Virus record (IMG/VR): IMGVR_UViG_3300047095_000228
Coordinates: 1 to 20,658 of that record
Length of the DNA: 20,658 bases
Source of the DNA: a virus
Reading direction: 5' to 3' (one strand)
The position numbers and the translations under genes were made by a program. Every line of letters begins with the position of its first letter. Position 1 is the first letter of the stretch. Under the pieces are notes generated by a model. It saw only the letters and a list, made by a program, of their open reading frames with translations, was not told the DNA's origin and searched no databases. Below, one piece after another: positions 10,996 to 17,343 of the stretch.

Positions 10996-11445
10996 CTATT
11001 TGCGTTTGTAGGGTATATAGGTAGATTTTCCGCCTTTCTTTATCATTCGTAAGACTTGCTTACGATTGTGTCCTTCTCGGTAGGAAATATGAAACCACGC
11101 TGCCTCATTATCATTTCCTGCTTCATAAATTAATTGGTCGAAAACAACATTATCTATAATCCACTCGAATAAATCTCTATCGTGTAAATCTAAATCTATT
11201 GCTTCGCCTAAACTATGTTGAGACGTTAGAGCCCCTCCAATGCGTTTATTTACGGCAGGAGAACGATAACCACTATTAACTCTAATTGGCTTTCCTAAAT
11301 GCTCTCTAATAGGCTCAAAACAATTAATAGCTAACGCCATAGCTTTAGCAAGTTGCCCAGAGTTCATCGAGTTGTTTATTCCGTAGTTTGTAGCAGCATC
11401 TGAACGCTCAAATTCTGTTCTACTTAAATGCTTACTTAACTGCAT
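10996..11445 (-). CDS. Peptidase M15 family endolysin (149 aa)
   Basis: Seen: N-terminal LSRTEFERSDAA (7-18), IRVNSGYRSPAVNKRIGG (54-71) and the zinc-binding motif SQHSLGEAIDLD (75-86) with H77 and D84, then WFHISY with H119. The H...D...H set and SGYRS is the M15A (DD-carboxypeptidase/Ply-type) signature. Known: these enzymes cut peptide bonds in peptidoglycan at the end of infection. No signal peptide is seen, so exit needs a holin, and two holin candidates precede it. A C-terminal basic tail (KGGKSTYIPYKRK) could bind the wall. It is the last gene before a terminator. Confidence 0.92.
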   Translation of the reverse strand: MQLSKHLSRTEFERSDAATNYGINNSMNSGQLAKAMALAINCFEPIREHLGKPIRVNSGYRSPAVNKRIGGALTSQHSLGEAIDLDLHDRDLFEWIIDNVVFDQLIYEAGNDNEAAWFHISYREGHNRKQVLRMIKKGGKSTYIPYKRK

Positions 11446-11461
11446 ATTACTATTAGGTAAG

Positions 11462-11662
11462 TTACTCTTTAGTAAGTTGTGACAATGTAGCCGTTACTCC
11501 ACCGATTGCTAACAAATAACTACTCGCCGTAATTAATGCTGCGGGTAAAGCTACAGGTGCTGCGATTATAGCTGCTCCTACTGCTCCTGCAATGATTCCT
11601 ACTCTTTGTACTTTCTTCCAAAACTTAGGAGTTTTAGATAGCCATCTTTCTTTTAGTTCCAT
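11462..11662 (-). CDS. Small membrane protein, holin candidate (66 aa)
   Basis: Seen: a basic N-terminus (LKERWLSKTPKFWKKVQRVG) followed by two Ala/Gly/Ile-rich hydrophobic segments (AGAVGAAIIAAPVALPAA, then YLLAIGGVTATLSQL). I recognise the PKFWKKV...APVALPA pattern from small proteins of Bacteroidota phages annotated as hypothetical or holin-like. Two membrane helices, small size and position directly before the endolysin support a holin role; no holin family is proven. The start lies 29 bases inside the preceding gene. Confidence 0.6.
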   Translation of the reverse strand: MELKERWLSKTPKFWKKVQRVGIIAGAVGAAIIAAPVALPAALITASSYLLAIGGVTATLSQLTKE

Positions 11663-11909
11663 ATTTCTTTTTATCAGGTAAAATACCTACCATTAATTCG
11701 CTAAATTGTACGTGTTTATCTAATTGCCTTTTGCTTGTTTGTATTCTATCTTCTAGGCAATCGTACAACTTTAACTCTACTCTTTCAAGTTTAGATTCTA
11801 AAACCTCAAACCTTTTAGTAAAAAAGCTATACATTAAGAATATTACTAATACTAAAACACCTATTACTCCGTGTTTCTTTATAGCTTCTATTATAGGTAT
11901 TAGTGCCAT
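11634..11909 (-). CDS. Single-span membrane protein with coiled coil, holin/BhlA-like candidate (91 aa)
   Basis: Seen: one membrane helix (GVIGVLVLVIFLMYSFFTKR, about residues 14-33) after a short N-terminus, then a charged helical region (EVLESKLERVELKLYD, DRIQTSKRQLDKHVQF). Single-span BhlA/UviB-type holins share this layout (N-terminal helix, coiled-coil tail). It could also be an antiholin or a spanin-like protein; the pair with the 66-aa membrane protein and the following endolysin suggests a holin/antiholin pair. Not demonstrated. Confidence 0.5.
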   Translation of the reverse strand: MALIPIIEAIKKHGVIGVLVLVIFLMYSFFTKRFEVLESKLERVELKLYDCLEDRIQTSKRQLDKHVQFSELMVGILPDKKKYGTKRKMAI

Positions 11910-11917
11910 TTGTAAAA

Positions 11918-12163
11918 TTAATTTATTGGTGGGAATGGTGGTGTAGTAACTTCAAAATCTGTAGGATTCCCTAATACTACTTTCAATGATTCATCAAATG
12001 TGATGTAGTAAAAGATAGGTGTATCTAAAGATGCAGTCTGATATTCTACCCAATTCTGTGTAACGTCATCAGGAGATACTGGAATGCCATAGTAAGTATC
12101 ACAAGCCTCTCTCGCATCAATTGCTTCTTGCTCCGTATTGTATTTATATCCGTTTACTTCCAT
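11918..12163 (-). CDS. Conserved small protein downstream of the lectin-like gene (81 aa)
   Basis: Reads MEVNGYKYNTEQEAIDAREA, CDTYYGIPVSPDDVTQNWVE, then FYYITFDESLKVVLGNP. The NGY.YNTE.EAI.A...C..YYGIP pattern is one I recall from short phage proteins near tail fibres. Its ATG overlaps the preceding stop. Possibly a fibre chaperone or cap, which is inference. Confidence 0.55.
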   Translation of the reverse strand: MEVNGYKYNTEQEAIDAREACDTYYGIPVSPDDVTQNWVEYQTASLDTPIFYYITFDESLKVVLGNPTDFEVTTPPFPPIN

Positions 12164-12987
12164 TAGTATATTGAATAGAATGTGTTGATATTAGTTTGAA
12201 TTCCTGCTCTATTTGTCATTTGGTTACTATTCCATACAATGAATTCTTGCATATACATATTAGACCACGATGAGCCTCCACCCCTAGCATATAAACTTAC
12301 AACATCACCGATGGTAGTACCTATATTTTCACCTGAATTAGTTACTGTTGTATTGTTACCATAAAATTCCCAATTAGTACCAGTTGTTGCTGTTTTAGTC
12401 ACGAGTAAAGATTGATTATTATTTAAGTAGTTTGGAGAAAATGAAGGGCCATTTTGATAAAAATGATAGCCTGTTGATAATAAAGTAAATGCTCCAGATA
12501 AACCAGTGATACTAAATAAACCAAAACTTCCCGATGTACCTACTTTATCAACTACTGTAAATATTGAACTTGGATTTGTTAAAGACAATGTACTATTTAT
12601 CAATGTATCATTAACACCATCTCCAAGCATAGCTGGTTTAGTATTTACTAAATCTATGCTTCCTGCATTTACTATTCTTGGTTGATTGATTGCAGTTGCT
12701 TGTGTTGCATTTTTAGCATTCCCTGATTGGTCGTATATAGTAACTACAAATCCATTATTAGCCCCTACAAATGTAGTAAGTGCTGATTCATCTAATACAT
12801 TACCTACAGTATATCCTATATCTTGTTCTGCATTGTCAGATGAACGTCTTACTCTAATAAGTGCCCCAGTGTATGCAGTTGCTAATCTACGAGCAGCAGA
12901 ATAAGCTACCGCAGCACCTGAGTAGGTGTCAAGCAATCCAGTGAATGCTGGCACACCTGGCTGCACTAAATATGGATTGATTATCAT
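12163..12987 (-). CDS. Lectin/arabinofuranosidase-B-like receptor-binding protein (274 aa)
   Basis: Seen: LLDTYSGAAVAYSAARRL (18-35), ALIRVRRSSDNAEQDIGY (about 42-59), GANNGFVVTIYDQSGNAKNA and NQPRIVNAGSI. This order is the N-terminal signature of concanavalin-A-like domains related to the alpha-L-arabinofuranosidase B catalytic family, widely seen in phage and Bacteroidota proteins. The Ser/Thr/Asn/Gly-rich remainder with Tyr and Trp is typical of carbohydrate-binding beta-sandwiches. Inferred: a virion adhesin binding host polysaccharide. Catalytic residues were not identified. Its ATG overlaps the preceding stop as ATGA. Confidence 0.7.
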   Translation of the reverse strand: MIINPYLVQPGVPAFTGLLDTYSGAAVAYSAARRLATAYTGALIRVRRSSDNAEQDIGYTVGNVLDESALTTFVGANNGFVVTIYDQSGNAKNATQATAINQPRIVNAGSIDLVNTKPAMLGDGVNDTLINSTLSLTNPSSIFTVVDKVGTSGSFGLFSITGLSGAFTLLSTGYHFYQNGPSFSPNYLNNNQSLLVTKTATTGTNWEFYGNNTTVTNSGENIGTTIGDVVSLYARGGGSSWSNMYMQEFIVWNSNQMTNRAGIQTNINTFYSIY

Positions 12988-13490
12988 ACTCTTGTTCCTA
13001 TGATAGTAACTTTCAAACCTTTCGCAGTTCCATCACCAATTTGGTCGATGTCTATTGTTATCTCAGCATCGTCTGCTAGTGCAGTATCAGATACAACCGC
13101 TGGTGTTGCTGCCGTTGTAGATGTCTTTTCAGTATTGTCTATTGTTAGCTTTGTTGATAGGATACTTGTCCCACCTTCATTTATGTCAACAGTGAAGATA
13201 CTACCTGATGCTTGAGCAGTTGAAAGAGATGCACGAACCGCAGTAATTGTCATTGCATAAGGCATTCTAAAAGTAACTTTTGCAGTACCTGTAGTTAAAG
13301 CAGTAGTTTCATCTGACGCAGCTACTTGCACCTCAGTTGGCAAACCACTCTGAGCAAATGTCTTAACGTTTGCTCCTGTAACTCTTTTAGTAACATATGA
13401 TGCACCTGATACCTCAGATATAACCATTAAATCCGTAGCCGCAAGTGCTGCGCCTTTAGCCGTTAGTTCACTTATTTTCTTTTCTGCCAT
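12984..13490 (-). CDS. Tail-fibre-like virion protein (168 aa)
   Basis: Seen: N-terminal MAEKKISELTAKGAALAATD, a common anchor of phage fibre-like proteins (KISELT...TD..), and a C-terminal beta-rich domain (VTFRMPYAMTITAVRASLS, then FTVDINEGGTSILSTKL, DDAEITIDIDQIG, GLKVTIIGTR). I recognise this C-terminal domain from many phage tail and baseplate proteins. It follows the connector and 74-aa genes and precedes the lectin-like gene, which fits an adsorption apparatus. The very Thr/Ala/Ser-rich composition is usual for fibres. Confidence 0.7.
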   Translation of the reverse strand: MAEKKISELTAKGAALAATDLMVISEVSGASYVTKRVTGANVKTFAQSGLPTEVQVAASDETTALTTGTAKVTFRMPYAMTITAVRASLSTAQASGSIFTVDINEGGTSILSTKLTIDNTEKTSTTAATPAVVSDTALADDAEITIDIDQIGDGTAKGLKVTIIGTRV

Positions 13491-13500
13491 TTTGTATTTT

Positions 13501-13725
13501 TTATCGTTCTAATAATGTTTCGCCTGAATAAGAAACGTCATAAACTGCTCCAAATCCACCGCTATTAAATAATGTCTCATCTATAAGAAAGTCCTCTGCT
13601 TCTGTAACAAAGAAATCCGAATTCTCAGCAAGTAAATTAGTAGTCTCTAAACCACCGCTACTTCCATCTGCTCCCCAACTAATTGTGTTAAGAACGCCTT
13701 GTCCCCATCCTATTGTGTTCGCCAT
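13501..13725 (-). CDS. Small virion-like protein with NTIxWG repeats (74 aa)
   Basis: Reads MANTIGWGQGVLNTISWGAD, with two copies of NTI-x-WG (residues 3-8 and 13-18), then a Gly/Ser spacer and FLIDETLFNSGG, ending DVSYSGETLLER. Short proteins with repeated NTIGWG units recur in Bacteroidota phages near the head-tail junction, in my recollection. Function unknown. The gene lies between connector and fibre, so a minor virion protein is likely. Confidence 0.6.
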   Translation of the reverse strand: MANTIGWGQGVLNTISWGADGSSGGLETTNLLAENSDFFVTEAEDFLIDETLFNSGGFGAVYDVSYSGETLLER

Positions 13726-13795
13726 CTTTCTCTACTTTCTTTAAGTATAACTTTAACTTTTGTATATTGTTTTCTTTTACCTTGTACTTCTTCAT
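13688..13795 (-). CDS. Possible Lys-rich micro-protein between connector and 74-aa gene (35 aa)
   Basis: Reads MKKYKVKENNIQKLKLYLKK then VEKDGEHNRMGTRRS. Its ATG overlaps the connector stop as ATGA, as for real neighbours, but the frame runs 38 bases into the following gene and the last 12 residues are read from that gene's coding sequence. It fills an otherwise empty 66-base gap. Weak; could be chance. Confidence 0.3.
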   Translation of the reverse strand: MKKYKVKENNIQKLKLYLKKVEKDGEHNRMGTRRS

Positions 13796-14526
13796 AAATA
13801 CCACCCATTTAAGTTATTCTCTCCTCGTGGGTACATATCACCATTTGAATTAGAATTATACTCTGGGAAAGATGCCGTATTAAAATTAATGTAATCTACA
13901 AATCTTTGTGTATAGTGTTGTGCTATTTGTCGTTGCTTTTCTACTAAGAAATCTACTTCGTTTTTTTCTACGTTTTCAGCGTTCTCCGAAGAGTGCTTGT
14001 AAACTCCCTTGTTAGCAATTGTGTAAGCTGCGAAAGGCAGATATTCAACGAGACTCCAATGGATGAGCATTGGCTTTATATAGTCAATTAAAAGATTATT
14101 ATACGCACTTGGTATTGTATAGATTGAGCTGATTGTTACCGCTCCATTTGTACCACCTGCTACCGTTGCAGTATTTCCAACTTTATAACCCGTTCCTGCC
14201 GTGTTTATTGTAGCGTTTGTAATTAACCCTGCCGCAGCAGTAATATTTAATTTTAAACCCGTTCCCGTTGCGCTTGTTGTACTTCTGTCTGTTCCCGTTG
14301 TATAACCTGTTCCTTGATTTGTTACAGTTATTGCCGTTGGGATTCCTGACGTAGCTAAAGTAATTTCATCTTTGATTCTATTCAACAAGTCTGTACCTAA
14401 CATAGTTTGTATGTGTACATCCTGCGCTATTTTGATAAACTGAATAAATTTATCTGTATCTACATTACCATTTACCGCAGTAAATTTAACTAAGTCTGTT
14501 CTCGATATTAAAAGTGCTTCCGCCAT
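13792..14526 (-). CDS. Head-tail connector/head completion protein with inserted repeat module (244 aa)
   Basis: Seen: N-terminal LLISRTDLVKFTAVNGNVDTDKF (residues 5-27) and MLGTDLLNRIKDEI (42-55), then an inserted Gly/Thr-rich block, then YNNLLIDYIKPMLIHWSLVE, AAYTIANKGVYKHSSENAE, RFVDYIN and FPEYNSNSNGDMYP. The outer parts match a connector family (DUF6712-type, known from Bacteroidota phages). The block at about residues 60-135 has two GTGY repeats (NQGTGYTTGTD; TAGTGYKVGNT) and looks like a beta module spliced into a loop. Position next to portal supports a connector role. Confidence 0.72.
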   Translation of the reverse strand: MAEALLISRTDLVKFTAVNGNVDTDKFIQFIKIAQDVHIQTMLGTDLLNRIKDEITLATSGIPTAITVTNQGTGYTTGTDRSTTSATGTGLKLNITAAAGLITNATINTAGTGYKVGNTATVAGGTNGAVTISSIYTIPSAYNNLLIDYIKPMLIHWSLVEYLPFAAYTIANKGVYKHSSENAENVEKNEVDFLVEKQRQIAQHYTQRFVDYINFNTASFPEYNSNSNGDMYPRGENNLNGWYL

Positions 14527-14535
14527 TATTTAATT

Positions 14536-16284
14536 TTATTTTGGTAAAAATCCTTTGTTAGGCATATCTATAGGTCTTGTAGATACTAAAGATGGATTCT
14601 TAATTACATAACCGAATTCTTCTGCTTTTTTACCCGCTATAATTCGTGCGTTAGGATTGTTTACATCTATTCCCACACCTTCAAAACTTGCGTATACTCT
14701 TTTATTCCATCTGTGATGACAAGCACCACCACCTTTGTAAAACCAAATGTCATAAGTGTTAGTTCCTCTCGGTCCCCATCCTGCATTAACTATCTGGTTA
14801 TTCATTTGTATGATATCTTCTTTTCTGTAAATTTTATTAGCTGCAATCATATTTTTACAGAACTTTCTACTTTTTTCTGTAGTATCTCCAGCATAAACGT
14901 AACGAGTAATAAACTTAACACCATCTATAATTTCGTATTGTGACGATTTAGAATTAGGTCTTGCAGTTCCTGTACTAACTAAGTTTACTATCTTATCAAA
15001 TAAAGACAATTTAACGCCATTTAAAAGCATTTCATTCTCTTTATCGTCATTATCATAGTCTACCTCGTATTCGTCTATTAGAAGCCAATTTTGGTTAGGT
15101 TCTTCTCCTTTCTCAATTAACGCATTCGATATAAAATCGTCTTGTGAACTTAACTCCGTTCCTGTTTCTTCTGCTACTTGCTCTTCAGTTTGAGCATTCT
15201 CTAAATCTGTAAATTCAAGTGGTTTAAGAGTTCTAAAGAATAGGTTAAGACTGATTCCGTTAACTGCTAAGATTCTATCAATAGCACTAAGCAATACTTC
15301 TTGTTTTGGTCGTATAACTAAATTATCGAATAGCACAAAGCTGTTTTGTAACTCATCCGCATTTGAACTAAATCCATTTGTTGAAGCAATACCGAAAAGC
15401 AAAGGACTTGTAACGTTATGTGATAACATAATCTTACGCATACATTCCTCACTCAACTGATTGTATAAATCGGGTGCATTGTCTACCGGTATAGAGTCTA
15501 TTGTAGTTTTACTTTCAGCGTTGTTATTAAATGCTACGATTACTCGTTGTCCATTTGCGCCTGTAAGTTTAGACATAACCTTAGAAGAGATAATATCTTG
15601 CTCCTCTGGAGTTGGTTGTCCATTATTGAAGTTTACTACCGTGCGTGAACTAAAAGAACTTTGAACCTCAGAAATTAAATAGCTTGATATCTCTTCTTCT
15701 AATACTGCGTAAGGTATACCACCTTGATAATCTACATAGCTAAAGTATTTCATCCCTACCGAATAAGGTTGAATGAACATAATTTCTACTTGCTCATTAC
15801 CAAATCCAAATGCAGGAATTCTCTTAGGTGCATAGTTTCTTAAATCTTCCCAATTGTCCGAATAGTAATAAGCTTCGATTTGTCCGTCTTTATTGCATTT
15901 CTCAGGTGCTAAAAGATGTACAGGAATATGATATGCCTTTAATACTTTGCTTCTGTCTTTAGAATAATGTACTTGAAACGCTGCTTGTCCTAACATCTCA
16001 AAATCTAATACTACTTTACGCATATCGTCTGCGTTAATCATAGCCATCATTTGAGCGTACTCATTAGGCTTTCTTGAAGCATCTACTGCGCTTAAACCTT
16101 TGCCATATACCAAACGGCTAATATTGTTTATAATAGCGTTATTGGTAGTAGAATTTTTATATCTATCAATTAAGAACTGATAGTAAGAGTTGTTTTCCGA
16201 ATACGTTACCCACTCATTCTTCTTTGATTCCTCAATGATAGGTGCTTCGTATTTTGCTAAATTTAAGATGTGTAGATTACTCAT
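14536..16284 (-). CDS. Phage portal protein with C-terminal extra domain (582 aa)
   Basis: Seen: residues 40-70 (RYKNSTTNNAIINNISRLVY GKG), FEMLGQAAFQVHYS, IQPYSVGMKYFSY, ISSYLISEVQSSFSSRTVVN, and LYNQLSEECMRKIMLSHNVT with PLLFGIASTNGFSSNADELQ further on. This layout (N..I...S...YGKG; F...G...F......; VP...L..P.....; GI....G.S...E) fits HK97/BeeE-type portals. The C-terminal third (about 470-582) carries FCKNMIAANKIYRKEDI and ACHHRWNKRVYA, a Mu-F-like head-morphogenesis style module. Twelve copies form the DNA channel at the vertex. It overlaps the 110-aa gene by eight bases. Unusual: it lies downstream of the capsid gene. Confidence 0.82.
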   Translation of the reverse strand: MSNLHILNLAKYEAPIIEESKKNEWVTYSENNSYYQFLIDRYKNSTTNNAIINNISRLVYGKGLSAVDASRKPNEYAQMMAMINADDMRKVVLDFEMLGQAAFQVHYSKDRSKVLKAYHIPVHLLAPEKCNKDGQIEAYYYSDNWEDLRNYAPKRIPAFGFGNEQVEIMFIQPYSVGMKYFSYVDYQGGIPYAVLEEEISSYLISEVQSSFSSRTVVNFNNGQPTPEEQDIISSKVMSKLTGANGQRVIVAFNNNAESKTTIDSIPVDNAPDLYNQLSEECMRKIMLSHNVTSPLLFGIASTNGFSSNADELQNSFVLFDNLVIRPKQEVLLSAIDRILAVNGISLNLFFRTLKPLEFTDLENAQTEEQVAEETGTELSSQDDFISNALIEKGEEPNQNWLLIDEYEVDYDNDDKENEMLLNGVKLSLFDKIVNLVSTGTARPNSKSSQYEIIDGVKFITRYVYAGDTTEKSRKFCKNMIAANKIYRKEDIIQMNNQIVNAGWGPRGTNTYDIWFYKGGGACHHRWNKRVYASFEGVGIDVNNPNARIIAGKKAEEFGYVIKNPSLVSTRPIDMPNKGFLPK

Positions 16285-16609
16285 AAATTATAAAGTCGTT
16301 TGTTGTGGTCGAACTTACATACTGACCATTGTTTACGCTAAATGATACCAAAGGCTGATTAGTACAAAATATCTTGTCTTTAAATACTATATCACTCCCG
16401 TTTTTTAATACCAACATATAGAAATGATTTTCAACTAAATCAAATATAGCTTCTATAGTGTGGTAATATTCACCTACCGTAGAATCGATTATAGTTACAA
16501 CCTGCGTATCATTTGTTTGCTCGTCAGTTAACTCCAAAGTATCATAGCTTTCCTCTCGTGGAATGAAGCTAATAATTTGGCTTGTAGCTGATACATTTAA
16601 TACTATCAT
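16277..16609 (-). CDS. Hypothetical virion-region protein (110 aa)
   Basis: Reads MIVLNVSATSQIISFIPREE, then LELTDEQTND and a beta-rich remainder (YYHTIEAIFDLVENHFYMLV, VFKDKIFCTNQPLV). The N-terminal half looks like a small beta-sandwich of the type seen in head-tail joining or tail-completion proteins, but no family is recognised. It follows the terminator at 16643-16672 and overlaps the portal start by eight bases, so it is coupled to the portal. Confidence 0.5.
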   Translation of the reverse strand: MIVLNVSATSQIISFIPREESYDTLELTDEQTNDTQVVTIIDSTVGEYYHTIEAIFDLVENHFYMLVLKNGSDIVFKDKIFCTNQPLVSFSVNNGQYVSSTTTNDFIIYE

Positions 16610-16642
16610 ACTATATTAACTTAAACACTTCGATATTGTTTT

Positions 16643-16672
16643 AAAAAAGAAAAGGGTAACCGAAGCTACCCT
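16643..16672 (-). terminator. Rho-independent terminator with UUCG tetraloop after 183-aa gene
   Basis: As minus-strand RNA, AGGGUAGC (16672-16665), loop UUCG (16664-16661), GUUACCCU (16660-16653): an 8-bp stem with one G-U wobble closed by the extra-stable C(UUCG)G tetraloop, then a T-rich run (TTTCTTTTTT) to 16643. It lies 24 bases past the stop of the 183-aa gene and about 34 bases before the start of the 110-aa gene, so it would attenuate rather than fully block portal transcription. Confidence 0.85.
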
Positions 16673-16696
16673 AATCCAACTATTATGAAAGAAAAA

Positions 16697-17248
16697 CTAT
16701 ACAGTTACAATGTTCGCGTTAGAAAGAACTGTTTTAAGTCCTACCTCAGTTGAACAATTCAAGAAGTTTGCAGGGATATTCTCCATTCCTGTGAACGTCA
16801 AAGTGTACCCAGAAAAATCTCCAAGTGCCGTTCCGTTAGAGATAGTACCCGCAGTTACATCCATTCCTCTCTCTACACCTGCGAGAAAGAACTGATTGTT
16901 TCTGTTTCTTACGATAATGTGAGGGCGTCCGTATGAAAGTAATTTCACCGCTTTATGGGTAGCTACATCTTGCTTTTTCAAGTTAGCAACTAAAACCTGC
17001 TCTACAAAAGTAGTTCCGTTGTCTCTTGAAGAGTTTATCGTTTGCTCAAAAGAGTTAGTTCCTTTAAGTTCGAATTTATACACGTTTGTTACGTTGTTAA
17101 TGTCATCAATAACATCCGTGTTGGTAACGTTATACGTTAAATCTACTGGGTAAGAATAGTCTCCGTAATTGATAATGTAGATAGCATCTAAACCACCTAC
17201 CGCATCTTTACAAGGCTCTATTCTTCCGTTTGCAATATCACAGCTCAT
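16697..17248 (-). CDS. Abundant virion protein, possible major tail tube (183 aa)
   Basis: Reads MSCDIANGRIEPCKDAVGGL, then DAIYIINYGDYSYPVDLTY, FEQTINSSRDNGTTFVEQVL, LLSYGRPHIIVRNRNNQFFL, VTAGTISNGTALGDFSGYTL and ends ALSNANIVTV-like in a beta-strand-rich pattern. I associate the opening C..A.GR...CK...GG...I(Y).I with tail-tube-like proteins of Bacteroidota phages. Beta-rich composition and the dedicated transcription unit (terminators before and after) match a highly expressed virion protein. A tail tube function is inference; a head decoration protein is the alternative. Confidence 0.5.
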   Translation of the reverse strand: MSCDIANGRIEPCKDAVGGLDAIYIINYGDYSYPVDLTYNVTNTDVIDDINNVTNVYKFELKGTNSFEQTINSSRDNGTTFVEQVLVANLKKQDVATHKAVKLLSYGRPHIIVRNRNNQFFLAGVERGMDVTAGTISNGTALGDFSGYTLTFTGMENIPANFLNCSTEVGLKTVLSNANIVTV

Positions 17249-17250
17249 TT

Positions 17251-17279
17251 GTTAAAATTTTAACACTTTGTTAAAGTGT
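17251..17279 (-). promoter_or_regulatory. Paired palindromes at the start of the 183-aa gene
   Basis: Just upstream of the ATG (17248), GTTAAAATTTTAAC (17251-17264) is a perfect 14-bp palindrome, and ACACTTT (17263-17269) with AAAGTGT (17273-17279) form a 7-bp inverted repeat with a 3-base loop. They overlap by two bases and share the core GTTAA. They could be an operator for a phage regulator or a translation-control hairpin covering the start region. I see no -7 box here, so a promoter cannot be placed. Confidence 0.35.
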
Positions 17280-17292
17280 GGTTAATATTTTA

Positions 17293-17322
17293 TAAAAAAG
17301 GGTGGTAGATATTCCACCACCC
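17293..17322 (-). terminator. Rho-independent terminator after major capsid gene
   Basis: As minus-strand RNA, GGGUGGU (17322-17316), a 9-nt loop, ACCACCC (17306-17300): a 7-bp G/C-rich stem with possible inner pairs, followed by six U (17299-17294). It lies about 22 bases past the capsid stop and before the 183-aa gene, so it partially isolates the capsid transcript. Confidence 0.82.
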
Positions 17323-17343
17323 TCGTTATTTTATTGGTTAAGA

